Origin: Misgurnus anguillicaudatus
Lineage: Eukaryota > Chordata > Actinopteri > Cypriniformes > Cobitidae
DNA: 64,000 nucleotides
NCBI RefSeq assembly: GCF_027580225.2
Contig: NC_073340.2
Coordinates: 21,522,001-21,586,000, forward strand
Reading direction: 5' to 3'
Part shown: positions 37,633 to 50,177 of the stretch, one piece after another
Layout of the letters: the number at the start of each line of letters is the position of its first letter
Numbering within the stretch: the stretch's first letter is position 1
Program-made: the position numbers and the translations under genes
Notes under the pieces: generated by a model
What the model saw: only the letters and a program-made list of their open reading frames with translations
What the model was told of the DNA's origin: nothing
The model's database searches: none

Positions 37633-39699
37633 GGAATCTTTGACAATTCAAACACCTTCCCATAAAAAAAATATTTCTATCTCAGCATTTTTTTTTTATA
37701 TATTTCCTGGATATAAGAAATTTGAAACCTAACACAAATAATGCAGAAATACCTTAAAGGAAGCATAGAGAGTCTGTTCTGTTGTAACATGCACCGCCTA
37801 TTGTGCTTCCTGGATTATAAGTGAGAAAAAGATGTGATGTTATTGTGTTTTGTTCATCAGAAATTAAGATCTTAGCTTTATAGTGATCACAAATTACAAA
37901 GCTCTGTCCATTTCTTTATACATTTGAGCTCCCATGAATGACATTAACAATATTTATTTCCCTTCTGGAGTCGAAATAAAACGCAAGACTGCCCCTGCAG
38001 GGCTATACTGGTACTGCAATTATGTGATGGGGCGGAGCGACCCATTCGTGGGGGGTTGGGGGGGTTTGACTGGTTAACTTAGGCCAGTATATGCTTATAG
38101 ATGCACTTAACTACACCCTTCTTGGGGCAAACAGCATGCTTGACATCGTTTAAAAAGAGTTATCTATTTTCATATTTGAAAGATATTTGCATATTTTTTG
38201 TTCATGTATGAAATGTATGAATGTGTCTCTCTCTGATGAGTTTGTGGCTATGCACCAGATCAGTTTTCCTCAATCAGGAGGGGGGGTCTTAAGATTACTT
38301 AAAATTATCTCAAATAAGATTAAACAAGGAATAAGATAAGCTTGATTAAAAATCTGCTTCTTTTTTATCATTTTATTATGTTTATAGTTATGCCAAGCTT
38401 TTTAGTAGAAATAAGTGCGTGCCTTTTCTAACAATTATTGAGGTGAGGTATTTATCATCTATAATAATATAACTACATGAAAAAGACAGATACTTCGACA
38501 GAAATGGGTACCCTAAAGTTTACTTAAGAATGACAGAAGTGCTGAACATACAGTGCCACCCACAGGAATAATGCTCTCATTGCATGCCGTAGTAATACTG
38601 ATATTTGATATCTGCGCTATAGCTGAATAGCTGTGCACATTAAAATAATTATCTTTATATAAAATTTGTTTGTTTATAGTTCCATAGCAGCTGTTAACAT
38701 GAGCATTCCTTCCATGATTTCTCTTAACTTGCTCAACCATGATGTGAAGCAACCCTGCCTGTGTAGCAATATTTTTAACCACTAGAGTTCACTAAATAAC
38801 AAAATTATAACAAGTTCCGCTTCAAACAACTGTTGTAGCTGATTTATTAAATGACATTGTGGACATATGATAATAAGCAACTATGGTGCTACAGTACATT
38901 AAAACATGTAAGTTTTTCAATCACAAACAAAAAATCTCTTGTCACACAATACAACAGTTGTTGAGCATTTGATGTACATGTCCCTAAGTAACCATCATAC
39001 AATATTTCTAAAAGGATGAACAAATATCTATTATTTTTGACAAAGAGTAGATTTGGGCAAATAGTCTAGTATTTCTAGCCTTAGAGAAATATTCTCAATA
39101 GATGTTTCAATTTTAAAGGTTGGACTAAGCCCCAGAGTAGCATGTGATACTGGCAAAAGAAATAGAGAGACGTTTTACTCTCACATTAAAAATACTATAA
39201 TATTAACTACAGTAAAATGTAGAAAAACCCTCATGAAAATAAAATTTTCGTAATGGAAAACCTAGATTCTATAGTGTTTTATTAAAGCAAACTAGAGCAT
39301 TTACTATGCTTTATCAGTTCACAATTGTCAGTACTATGGTATAGATGAACAAAGTCAGTGTAGACATTGCTATAAAACACTATACTACAATTTGCTATAG
39401 TAAATACTAAAGTATACAACATTATTTTTCATAGGCTTTATTTTCTACATAATTACTACACGTTATTAATGTATAATAGTATATTAATATTGATAAACTG
39501 TAGTAATGTAGAACTATTTTTGATACCATGGTGTTAGTTGTAGTTTAAAGTACAAAGTAGGTATCTACTACAATATTTACAATGTGGGTATGCCTTACAA
39601 ACAAACGTTATCTGGTTCGTTATCTGGTTCGATGAACCCAACACATACAGGCGCTTTAAAACCAAACCCTTGTGTGGATTCCTGCCTCTCTGTTTACAG
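37633..39699. other. Intergenic DNA upstream of prkce
   Basis: No gene recognised. Bases about 39180-39570 are AT-rich and contain recurring TATAGTAAATACTA-like motifs, probably an old repeat. A short G-run (38048-38070) and the CTCF-like CCCTGCAGGGGCAG on the - strand (about 37990) are the only other points. Confidence 0.35.
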
Positions 39700-40486
39700 T
39701 TTTAGGCGATGCTGTTGCTCTCTTCTTCTGTCCGTACACACACGCTCCCCCATCCGGCGCAGAGTGGACGCGGCTCGGCTTAAATCTTCTGACGTGTTTT
39801 GCGCATTTCCTGAACTGGCGCTCGGGAGCAGGGAGGGAGAGAGCAGGGAGGAAGGCTGCAGGAAACCAGTGCACTACAAACCATTACAAACCTTAAAGCT
39901 GTAATAGTGTCCTTTTCAAACCAACAAAGACAAGCAGCGGCTCAATTTATCGGCGAGTGGATGACAGTAGTCTCGAGCAGACTGAGAATGAGGATTCCCA
40001 AACGCCTCTCCCACATAGCGCCTGCTGGAAAACGAAAACGAGAAGACTGAGGACCATCACGTTTTGGATATTTTCCTCCGTGTTATTGCCTATACGTTGG
40101 GGTTGGGACTCAATCGCACAGTATTTCCTTACCAACCGAGCGCTGTTCCAGACGTAGGGAATTTCGCGTGTTTACGTATGGTTCCCATCACAAGGAAAGA
40201 CGGTAAACAAAAACAGGATCACTGAAACGTCTGGTTTTAGCATTTCGCCTTTTGAACGCTTTAATTCTTTGCTCAAATGAATAATTCAAGTTGATACGTT
40301 TGGTTTTAGACTCAAATCTCATCTAGTGCTCGGGGATTAAGTCATCAGCATCCGTCTATACATGCATGTATGCATATTGATGGCGTGATGGCATCGACGG
40401 GTGTAACGACGCCCTGAATTGTAATCAGCATTTGAACCCGCTTGATTTCGCAAAGAAAGCCATTTGCATTGCACTTCAGCGTCATC
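39700..40486 (+). promoter_or_regulatory. prkce promoter and 5'UTR with short uORFs
   Basis: GC content rises from about 39700. It includes CCATCCGGCGCAGAGTGGAC, TTCTGACGTGTTTTGCGC (CRE-like) and a purine-rich GGGAGGGAGAGAGC tract, with no TATA box, so a dispersed start is likely. Just before the coding start are three short upstream ORFs: 40362-40388, 40366-40380 and 40388-40417. An in-frame stop at 40433-40435 precedes the main ATG. The 5'UTR may be spliced; that cannot be seen here. Confidence 0.45.
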
Positions 40487-40834
40487 ATGGTGGTTTTTAA
40501 TGGAGTGTTGAAGATCAAGGTTTGTGAGGCTCTAAACCTGAAGCCCACAGCTTGGTCACTCCGGCACGCCGTCGGACCAAAGACCCAAACCTTCCTACTG
40601 GACACGTACATCGCCCTTAACGTGGATGATTCCCGCGTGGGCCAAACTTCAACCAAGCAAAAGACCAACAGTCCAGCCTGGCATGATGAGTTCGTCACTG
40701 AGGTGTATGATGGCAAGAAAATTGAATTGTCGGTCTTTCATGATGCGCCAATTGGCTACGATGACTTTGTGGCCAACTGCACTATTCAGTTTGAAGACCT
40801 GCTGCAGAATGGAAGTAGACACTTTGAAGACTGG
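40487..40834 (+). CDS. prkce: Protein kinase C epsilon, first coding exon
   Basis: The exon encodes residues 1-116, ending FEDW in phase 0 at a GTATGT donor (40835), the same boundary I recall for human PRKCE. It forms the N-terminal novel-type C2 domain, which targets the enzyme to membranes and anchoring proteins without calcium. Epsilon is distinguished from PKC eta by EALNLKPT (14-21, the RACK-binding site) and HDAPIGYD (85-92, the pseudo-RACK site). [14 protein letters not shown] and [20 protein letters not shown] are also present. The ATG at 40487 has a good context (A at -3, G at +4), and no in-frame ATG lies between it and the upstream stop. The C1 domains and kinase domain must be encoded beyond the window. 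It is 14.9 kb downstream of six2, as in the human SIX2-PRKCE neighbourhood. Teleost a/b paralogue not assigned. Confidence 0.95.
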
Positions 40835-43064
40835 GTATGTTTATCTTTGAACTTACTGACAGTGTGTTTTGATTAAAAAACCACACAAATTGTAATACAT
40901 AATGTTTACAAACACCAGTTAAAACCATTTCAAGATTCCTTCATGTAGTGTTTTGGGCCTTATTCCAATACTTTTAATAAGTGATCTACAATTTGCAAAG
41001 CTGCATTGATCCTCGTCTACCAGATAACATCTCACCTTTACAAAGCACACACATTACCAGAAGATACTATTATAGCTTCCATTAAAACCAATACAATTAC
41101 CATTTATTATTATGAAGGTTTCTATTGGGGTTTTCCAGCAGTGCTGTTGTGTTTTTCGTTCTAGCACTGCGCATTCTGCATGTCTTGGATGTCTAAATAA
41201 TCTGACACACCCAATTCAGGCTATTCAGCACCCCTAAACCTAATAAGCTGATGGGTGAAATCAGGTGATGTAAGAGAGACAGGAATCTATTGTGTAGGTC
41301 ATGGGGGCTGGTCGGTTTAAGATTCTCCCCAGCAAAGCTTCTCCCCTTATTTCCCAGCCTTCATCTGTCTTCCACATGGGTTCTCACGCTCTGGGGGTTT
41401 TCCCATTTCTCCACAAAATATGTTCTGCTGCTAACTACTTTTGAGGTGTTTCTGTTAAATGAAGAAGTCTGTCCAGATTCCCTCTGTGAAATGTTGCACT
41501 GTAACAAATGAGGGAATGAATCAATGTTTAATTATGCAAGCTGTAGAACTAGTTTGACACAGTTTGGTAATGTATAAGTATCAACCTGCCCTAGTCTGAC
41601 CTATGTTTGACCGTCTTTTCAAAATTATTGATTCATATAAATCTGAGCATGTAAGTCACCTCCACTTGGCTTTTGGTATAACTAGAGATCAAATCCACTT
41701 AAGGACAAAAAGGACACGTGATGCTCAATTCACTGCATGCTCCTCAACAGAGTTTTGGGAATGTTCGTGTTATCGTCATATTACATTGATTGTATTTATA
41801 AGCATATTTTATTAAAACAGATATATGCCTTATTATATGTGTAATTCATACAAATTTGCTATGACATGCTGTTTTGTGTTCTTGTAGGGTCCTGCTCAGG
41901 ACGTGTAACACATAAACACATAGTGATGTATTTTTATGGTAGGGATGTTTGAAAGGGGCTGTGCCATAAGTATCAATGGCATGAAAATAAACTGGTAAGA
42001 GATGGAACTCTTGGCATTCAAATCATGATTGGGATTGTGAGAAGGTTTGATGTTATGTAATCTTAGTCCAACATAAGGCTGCAATGGGCAGAGCTTTGCA
42101 TGTTTGATTGTTAGACACCAAGAGAAAGGTCAGCATATATCGATTATGACGCTGAATCTTCCTCACTTGTCACTGGTAACTCATGATGTAAACTAGAGAG
42201 AGAGAGAGAAGGAAATCAATTGAAACTCTGTATTTACCCATCACTTGAATTTACTAAGCTTCTGTCTCACCACTAACCCATTTTTATCATTGTGTTGTTG
42301 TGTTTGCCTGCTTAAAAATGGTTTAACTGTCAACATTGTTTGCTGAACTAACCAATGCTCAGAGTTGTTGCCTAATGTTGCATTATAAAACACTGACAGT
42401 ACTGTAACTGTCCAAAAAAATCAATAGCTGTATTTCACAGTGGGGTTAAAACTGTTGGCATCAAGATGCAGAAGTGCATGTTGCCCTTAAAATCGTTTAG
42501 AGGAACTTCTGGCTTCTGAAATTCTTGGTTCAGAGATCTCTTAAAGCTTGGTTTAAGAGATTTTTTTCTGTAGAAATATTGTATTGCGTCTACTATCATG
42601 AAAGAAATAGCTGAACAAAAGACAGAGGTATGTTAATCGTGGCAAATACATGTGACATAATTGGAGCCGAATGTTTTGTTTACAGATGCGCTTGCTAACA
42701 GAGATTCAGACATGGAAGCTCTGGCATGTCTAATTTCTCGGAGAGGCGGAGAGCTACAATAATCATATGCCATGTTTCATTTACACAAATTAATACTGGA
42801 GCTTTTTAGCAAGAGCTTGATGACCGTAGAGGGTGAAGGTGTCTGGTAATGTGATGTTACAGGCCATTGTATGTTATTGGAGCATTAGTGTAGCAGGGCT
42901 ATAATACTGTTGTGGAATAGTCATTAAGTTTGCAGCTTTAAAATGTGAAACGTCGCATTTAGTGTCTCAAATGAACAGTGGTATATATGACACTGAAATA
43001 GAAACCAAATGACGCGAATTCTTGGGTCATTTAAACACGTCAAGAGTCCGGTCAGAAACATGTA

Positions 43065-43190
43065 GGGGATTCCTGTTGCTCAGTTGGTAGAGCATTACAT
43101 TACTGTAATCATGGGTTAAATCCCAGAGAACACGCATAATAAAATGTAAACCTTTAATGCAATGCACTGTAAGTCACTTTGGATAATACA
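43065..43190 (+). repeat. tRNA-derived SINE
   Basis: A tRNA-like head with A box TTGCTCAGTTGGTAGAGCA and B box GGGTTAAATCCC. It is followed by a tail with ATGCACTGTAAGTCACTTTGG, the 3' part typical of cyprinid SINEs. It is a retroposon and not a working tRNA gene. Confidence 0.8.
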
Positions 43191-43926
43191 TATATCAATA
43201 TCAATGTAAACCTACAGGGCTCGACCCACAGCACTCTCCAAACAAGGAAAGCATGCTTACTAATTTCGATAACTGCCTCTACTTCAACAAACACAAATAT
43301 AACCTTTGAGAAACAGTAGCACCACTGTTGCAATAATGTTCAGAGGGAGAAATACACAAGCAGGCCTTAAGACTTCATATTTAAAGTGATTTCTGTAATG
43401 AAGACACTGTTGTGTCATGTTTGTTGCTTACCACTTCTCTATTGGTTTTTTGGCCTGTAATCTTTCCAAAACCACATGTTGTGGTTCCCGGTAAGAAGGA
43501 ACAGAATTTTCAGAAATTGCACCACTATAGTGCACGCTCGTCTTGACTGAAGTTGTTTTGTTTTTGCAAATAAATGCCATTCACCTTCATCTAATGCTAA
43601 ACTGTCAAAAGAATACTGTGAAATGTACAGCAACTTGCTGGCAGCAGTTAGCAAGTAAGTTGGTGTAGTATAGTTCACAGCATGTTTACAAAGTGTAACT
43701 ATATAAATGTTGGATTGCCTAAATTAAATGATCTAATTAACATAAATTACGATGCTTCATGTATGTATAAACCAGTACTAAAGTCTTAAGTGGGCTGCTT
43801 CTAGGCTTCTGCATCAATTGTACGGCGTAGCCTACGCAACGCCTACAGTGTTGGGTTGTTGGGGTGAACGAATTTTTTCCCACCGGTTAATCAGCGCGTA
43901 GTCTCGCGTAAAAATACTGAAGGTCT

Positions 43927-44176
43927 GGGGCCTCATGTATACAACTGTGCGTAGGATCCTTGATGAAACTCTACTACGCACAAAAGCCAAAAATGGCATA
44001 GACCAAAAATTATGAAGACTTCTAAAACAAAGCAATGTTCCCTTTATAAATAACAGATCATCTGCACGTGTGCGTACATGAATCATCCTAATATCCCACC
44101 CTGCAAGCCCATTCTCCCATAAAGTTTGTTTTTTTATAAATCACAACCTTTGCGCACGCTTAATACATAAGGCCCC
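43927..44176. mobile_element. DNA element with GGGGCCTCATGTAT ends
   Basis: The left end GGGGCCTCATGTAT and the right end, reverse-complemented GGGGCCTTATGTATT, are inverted repeats. The body includes TGCGTAGGATCC and AAACTCTACTACGCACA. No clear target duplication. It resembles a common fish hAT-like MITE. Confidence 0.6.
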
Positions 44177-45505
44177 TGGTGTTTTTCGTTGTTTTTCGGG
44201 TCTTGGATGTCTCCCCAAAATTACAGACCGGCGTGCAACAAGTCGAGAGAAAACTCCTGGATGTCTTTTAGAGTCTATGCCGTAAACTATTTTTCATATT
44301 TTTTCTTTCTTTATCGAACGACAGAGCTTTGTTTCCCGAGGGACCAAAAAATCGCAACGCACGCGTCTCCCGGAAATCCGTTTAATTGCAACAAATCAGA
44401 GGACGACTTAGACATTCTCACAAGGTTTTCAGTTAAGTGTACAATACAGATCAGTCATTTGACCAACATTCTGTGGGCGTGACTTCTGAGGCTGAAACTA
44501 ATCAGCGTTTGACAAACCTATCACCGGGTGGGAGAAGCTTATAAATGTGGGTTAGATCACTTGCCACCGCGACAACGTCTTTTACCGTCATTTTGATATT
44601 TTCTTGTAATTAAATCATTTAGTTTCGTTAGAGAGAGCTTAAATGGAGAAAGAGACGGTTACTCAGCTTGGTAATGGCGGATTTCCGTCAGAAATACCTG
44701 CGCACATTGACTCAAGCACTTTATTAAACCAACTGTTGCAATTGCATTGTACGCAAATTCATACGCGATGTAACTCAGCATACGCAAGCGCTGCATTTAA
44801 ACAGTTGCGTATAATTCAAAATTGAAAGTAAAATGCGCACGTCTGAATGCGCATTTATAAGCCCTTCCCACACGGTGATACCGGTGTTTGTCACGCCCTG
44901 ATTAAACTGTAGGGAAAATTCTGTCACCACAACAACCCTAGAACAAGCGTCTTTAAATGGGTAACGTACATTAAACATGGTATTAGGATGCGTTTCGGTC
45001 AATCGGATCAAAAGTGGACGAACCTAAATACTGGTGTGAAAGGGGTCTAAACCATTTTGAGCTCGTCCACTTTTGACCACATACAGAGGTAGTTGAAAAC
45101 AAATTTGCCCTGATTGCGAATGTGTTTGAACCAAGGGATACTCCCCATCTACTGACCTAATGTGTAATGTACCAAGCACAATATTTTTACATTGGTTCTG
45201 ACTTTTAGCACGACATTGTTTGGTGCCGTCTTCTAGTAGGCTATCACTGCTATAACAAAACTGGCTGTTCTCTTACTCTTTCATTTTGCGAGCGTGTGAA
45301 AGTTGCATGAGCTTATTTCATTCATTGTACATTGTTCATTACACAAGCGTTGTGCATCATGTTTACTAACGACACAGTTGTACTACGGTGCACGTACACG
45401 GTATCCCTCCTGCTTGTGTTTTAACGAAAGTTTTTTGTAATAGGCACACAACAGCTTACCGCAGCTCTCTGTTTGCTTTATATTGCATGGTCTAATTTTG
45501 TGGCG

Positions 45506-45996
45506 CTGTTAGCCAGTGTTGGGGAAAGTTACTTTTAAAAGTAATATAAGGTTACTTCCCAAAAAAGTAACTAATTGTGTTACTTAGTTACTTTTCATGG
45601 AAAGTAATGCTTACATTACTGCATTACTGTTAAGTTACTTTTGCATTACTTTTTCTTACTTTGCTAAGGCTTGATCTCTTTCAGGCCTTGCAGGTGGCTT
45701 TTATGACTGAGAAAGTCTGCATTCAGGTATTCAAGCTCTGGCCTGCCATCTCCGTTTCGGACTGAAACTGCTCAGGCATAGAGTACGTAAATCTGTGTTA
45801 ATATGTTCAGTTTAATGCAGTACATTGTTTTTTAATTAATTAACTGAACTCACATTACTTTTTTTTTTAAAGTAACTCAAATATTAATGTGTACATTTAT
45901 AAAGTAATGCGTTACTTTACTCGTTACTTAAGAAAAGTAATATTATTATGTAATGCATGTAACTTGTAATGCGTTACTCCCAACACTGCTGTTAGC
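45506..45996. mobile_element. hAT MITE with perfect 8-bp target duplication
   Basis: The element (45514-45988) starts CAGTGTTGGGGAAAGTTAC and ends TTACTCCCAACACTG. The flanking octamer CTGTTAGC is identical on both sides (45506-45513 and 45989-45996). It is 475 bp and rich in AAAGTAACT / AGTTACTTT. Non-coding. Confidence 0.92.
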
Positions 45997-46679
45997 ATTG
46001 TAGCAACAGACCAAACTGCTCAACGTCCGGTCTATGATTCAGATTAGTCTGAGGCCGTTTCACATTTGAGTTTATTCTTGTAATAATGTGCACATAGCTT
46101 ACCATCTAAAGTGGATGCCTTAAAGTCTTAAAAAGCACCCTTTAAATTAAAACACATAACTTTACAAGTGGAAATTTTGATGAAAAAATCCTGTTCAGAA
46201 GTACTGTAATATGATTCACAAAAACATTACTATATTGCTAATAATACTGTAATGTTTCCACCATTGAAATGTACCCACGATGCTTTGCAAATCTACAGCA
46301 ATCCTTTGTACAGATTGTACAGTAATTTGTTACAGAGTGTTAAGTTGGAGCAACATGTTAGTTGTCTATGTAGCATTTATTGGAAGAGGTAATTAGAGCC
46401 GTGTGCTAGTCTTTGTGGATGTATCTCAGACACTATTGAGACACGGCCTCCTGCCTTTGTTTTGTGAAGCAGGAATGGACTGAATAATTTACAAGTCTTC
46501 CATCAGCTACTTTATGGCATGTCTGACCCCACGGAGATCATCCGGCGCAACACCCTCAGCTCAAGTTAGCAACACTCCCATTATCCCCAGAGAAAGTGGC
46601 TCTTATCTATAGGGATATCTTTCTCTCGCTCCCTCAATTACCAGTCTTTTACTGTGAAGTCATACAGTATATAAGGAGT

Positions 46680-46681
<2 letters not shown>

Positions 46682-46715
<34 letters not shown>
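46682..46715. repeat. (GA)n microsatellite
   Basis: Seventeen uninterrupted GA dinucleotides, likely variable between individuals. Confidence 0.95.
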
Positions 46716-46718
<3 letters not shown>

Positions 46719-47736
46719 TTTGGTATGAAGGAGGCTTGCCACGGTCGAAGGATGGCCTGTGACACAGGAACTTTTTTGAGCCTGTCGCTCAGTGTGTCTT
46801 TTTTCCTGGTTAATTCTTTATCTTTCCTTGTATTGTCCTCCTCCAGCTGTCCTTTTGCTTCCTTCACCTTCTCTTTCCTGGGTTTTCCTCCCCTCTGCTT
46901 TGTTTGGAAAACAGTTCTTGTTAATTTTGATAGAAATGTATGGTACTGAGTGACGTTGTGTCCATCACAAACCAGCTCTGCAAGATCAGACCAAATGCTT
47001 AAACCACATTTCACTCTGAATGTTGGTTTAGCCACAGATAATGTGCTTTAACGGCATGCCGTTTCCTTAATGTCTTTCCACTGCATTAAAGCTTACATTA
47101 CAGTTATTGATCGTACTCTGTATTTTACAGGTCTATGCCCAGTAGTTCTTTTACTGTTGTTTCCTATTAAAATCAGCTGCCCCCAATTTGCAGAGCCGTT
47201 TGTGCACATAAGCCTAAAACATCAACCCTTCTTGGCACACTGTTGCCACATGTACCCATTTTACCCTCTTGGCAAGGCAAAACTGGGCGTGATGAGATTT
47301 GGTATTCACTAAAGATCAATTCATCCAGCAGCCCTAATCCATTTTATCACCATGCAGATAAATGCCTGTATATGCGTGTCGAACTGAATTGCTGTTACAT
47401 TTTGTTCTTTTAATTTTGACATTTAATAGTGTTTGTCCTCAGTTGTTCCCCTTGTATATAGCTGCTAGTGTGTTTTGGAGCTTTGTGGATACAACTGCTC
47501 GTTGTATCACTTTCACATGCTGTGTTGAGCTCTTGCCTGGGGCACATTGAGCATACTTACAGTAAAATGGAACAATACAGGTGACATGAGGTGCTCCAGC
47601 AAATATGCCAGATCTGCACGGCTATCTGTATGACTTAGTTTCACTGTCATCTCCACAGCATAATACATAGACTCATTCAACACATATTCAACTTAAAACT
47701 TGTAGAACTTTTGGTTGGATTCAGAGACAGTAGTTG

Positions 47737-50077
47737 TTAAAGGAATAGTCTACCCTTTTGCCATATTAAACTATTTTACTACCTCAACTTAGACGAATTA
47801 ATACATATCTATCTTTTTTCAATGCGTGCTAGGCTTGGGCGGTATCCAAATTTTGATACCATCAAACCGCCTCCCTATTTTACCCCGGTATACGGTATTA
47901 CCGTGAATAATTATAAAATTATGACGTAAGGCTCAGACAGCGTCACCATAATGTTGGCTTGTGCCTAAACCCTTCAGAAACTGAATACCAAACACTAATA
48001 CTGAAAAAAAATAGCAAAATAACATGCACAAAAATATTAACAACTTTTATTAGCAACAACTAGCAGTTTATAAAAAAGTTAAATACAAAGGTCAAACAGA
48101 ATTAACCAGTTGCTGGTTAAAAAGTGATCGCTTAATTAGGCTATTATAGACAGTGGACTAAACGCTACTACAGTTAGCCATCTCATTCCAATTTCCAGGA
48201 TATTTTTGTGTGAAGTGAACAAATCCCTCACACTCAATTTTTCATAACTCGCCTGTTTGTACTTATAAACCAATAAAAACATTTGGCGCAAGGTCAGGGC
48301 ATTTGGGTTCTGGCGCGAGGTCACGGCGTTTGGTTTTGTGCACTCACATTGCATCAAGCTAAAATGTTATCAAAGCAAGACTTGAAAAAAATTGCTCAAT
48401 ATTTAAACATATTTTCTGCACATTCCACCATATTTTAATGAAATAAAGAAAGTCCTCCTTCTGTTAACTTATATTTCTGCATATTCCAGCATATAAAATA
48501 AAAATATTTTTTGTAAAATCCAGCAATTAAATAATTAAAACGAAAGTCTTTCCTGGTTGTATTCCAAATTATTAACATTTACGTCTTTTAACAGTAAAGT
48601 GCAGATTAAGTTTTGTTTTTGTAAATCATTAGACATTTTTACCACTTAATTAGGTTTTGTTTTGTAGAAAGCCTTTCTTTAAAGTGAATTTCGTTTTGTA
48701 TAAATTGTGTCTTAATTTTAATAAATGTTTCATCAACCAATTTCATGTATTTAATAAATAAAAAGCAAATATAGTAGAGAAGATAATAAACGTGACATGG
48801 AGGCGCCGGCACGGCGCGTTCGCTTGCATTGCATTGTTAACTAGAACGCACGGATCTCACCATAAATTAATGAAACTCATACATTAGCATTAAATATCTT
48901 TGCTGCATTCTTTCTAAAACAGACAAGGGCTTTCTTGCGACTCGCATCAGCAGAGCATTGCATCGTCCATGTTTCACTTAATAGAAGTTGATACTTGTCT
49001 TTTTGAAAAATAAAAAAGTAATTATAATTTTACAAAAGAGTTGTTCTAGTCGTTATTAGAAGGCACAGAGTGAGTTAGACCTGCCTTGGCGGTGCGTCTT
49101 TTATGCATTCTGAAGGTGCCTGTTTTATTCATCGTGTTGCAGTCTATTAGGCAACATTCCGCATAAGATGGGCTTAGATTTGGAAATAGATTACATCTAC
49201 ATTTCAGTGCTAACTGATAAGGTGATGATGATCATCATCTTTCTTTATTATTTTTAGCACTACCTCAAACTTAAGCGGCTTCTCTTCGGAGCTGTCATTT
49301 TCTTAAATAAGCCGCGGCAATGTTTCAAATGAGCTTCTAATGAGAAAACGCCTTTATTTTCCACGCGATCACCTTACTCAAACCATTTTGAAACTAAGGA
49401 GTCATTTGTCCTCCGATTGCATAAGCAGCATACAAGCTCCTCGGCGACGCGTTTGCGGGAATGATGTTTCGGATGAGCCGGAGGCAGAGCAGCAGAGAGA
49501 TGCGACAGAGTTGCGAAATTGCATGCGCGGCTCGAAATAGCTGTTATTTCAAACAGCGTAACATATTTTAAACTCTTTGGTTAATGGCTCGATGGTAGGT
49601 AAAGAAATTTTTTAGGTTTCGCCCTCCCTAATTTAATATTTAATCCTTGTCTGCTATATAAGTTCATTGTTTTGTTTTTTTAATGCCGGTATGGCGGTAT
49701 AGAAACTGATACCTTTGCTATTTTTAGATCCCGCGGTATACCATATTACCGTATTACCGCCCAAGCCTAATGCGTGCACTGTATAGCGCGTCGTGAATGT
49801 GTTAGCATTTAGCTTAGCCCCATTCATTCCTATGGTACCAAACAGGGAAGCCACCAAACACTTCCGTGTTTTCCATATTTAAAGACTGTTACATGAGGAG
49901 TTATACCAGTAAGTATGGTGCCACAAAATAAAACTTTTTTTTGGTACCATAGGAATGAATGGGGCTAGGCTAAATGCTAACACATTCACAATGCGCTGTA
50001 CATAGGTATGTATTAATTCGTCTAGGTTGAGGTAATAACATAGTTTAATATGGCAAAAGGGTAGACTATTGCTTTAA
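47737..50077. mobile_element. Palindromic TTAA MITE split by a hAT insertion
   Basis: TTAA at 47737-47740 and 50074-50077. Left arm TTAAAGGAATAGTCTACCC and right arm TTAAAGCAATAGTCTACCC (reverse-complemented) match for over 80 bp. The internal core is shared with 30519-30950 (TTAGCCCCATTCATTCC and its complement). Without the inner element and one target copy it would be about 393 bp. Confidence 0.88.
47822..49777. mobile_element. 1.94-kb hAT-type element nested in a MITE, perfect 8-bp TSD
   Basis: The element (47830-49769) begins TAGGCTTGGGCGGTAT and ends ATTACCGCCCAAGCCTA. It is bracketed by ATGCGTGC at 47822-47829 and 49770-49777. The paralogous MITE at 30519-30950 has this octamer once, so the empty site is visible. 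Subterminal copies of GGTAT / ATACC motifs are abundant. No transposase ORF is recognisable, so it is non-autonomous. Its ends resemble those of the element at 55244-55556. Confidence 0.92.
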
Positions 50078-50084
50078 GGTTATC

Positions 50085-50170
50085 CGTAGATTAATGGTAA
50101 AGCATGGCATTAGCAGTGCAAAGGTCATGGGTTAGATTCCCAGTGACGTGCATATTGATCAAATTTATAG
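50085..50170 (+). repeat. Degraded tRNA-like SINE head
   Basis: TAGATTAATGGTAAAGCATGG followed by GGGTTAGATTCCC at tRNA-like spacing, directly after the preceding MITE. The 3' body is missing or replaced by the next MITE. Confidence 0.6.
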
Positions 50171-50177
50171 ACTGTAA

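Noticed and set aside
37980..38000. CTCF site upstream of prkce
   Set aside because: The motif CCCTGCAGGGGCAG is one base short of the usual spacing, too weak to list as a site on its own.
39584..39904. 106-residue ORF upstream of prkce
   Set aside because: It lies across the presumed promoter and first UTR bases and has no homology that I recognise.
40442..40486. Upstream in-frame extension of prkce
   Set aside because: It begins with TTG, no ATG occurs before 40487 in frame, and the family N-terminus is MVVFNG.
43065..43190. Functional tRNA gene
   Set aside because: A- and B-box remnants are joined to a SINE tail and the cloverleaf is imperfect.
44189..44825. Two ORFs (97 and 60 residues) as exons of an unknown gene
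   Set aside because: No domain is recognisable and the region is flanked by repeat debris; they may be parts of an unrecognised transposon.
46596..47035. ORFs on both strands over the GA repeat
   Set aside because: They arise from the simple repeat and neighbouring pyrimidine-rich DNA; composition is not protein-like.
49340..49540. 66-residue ORF inside the 1.94-kb hAT element as a transposase remnant
   Set aside because: No hAT dimerisation or zinc-finger motif can be seen.
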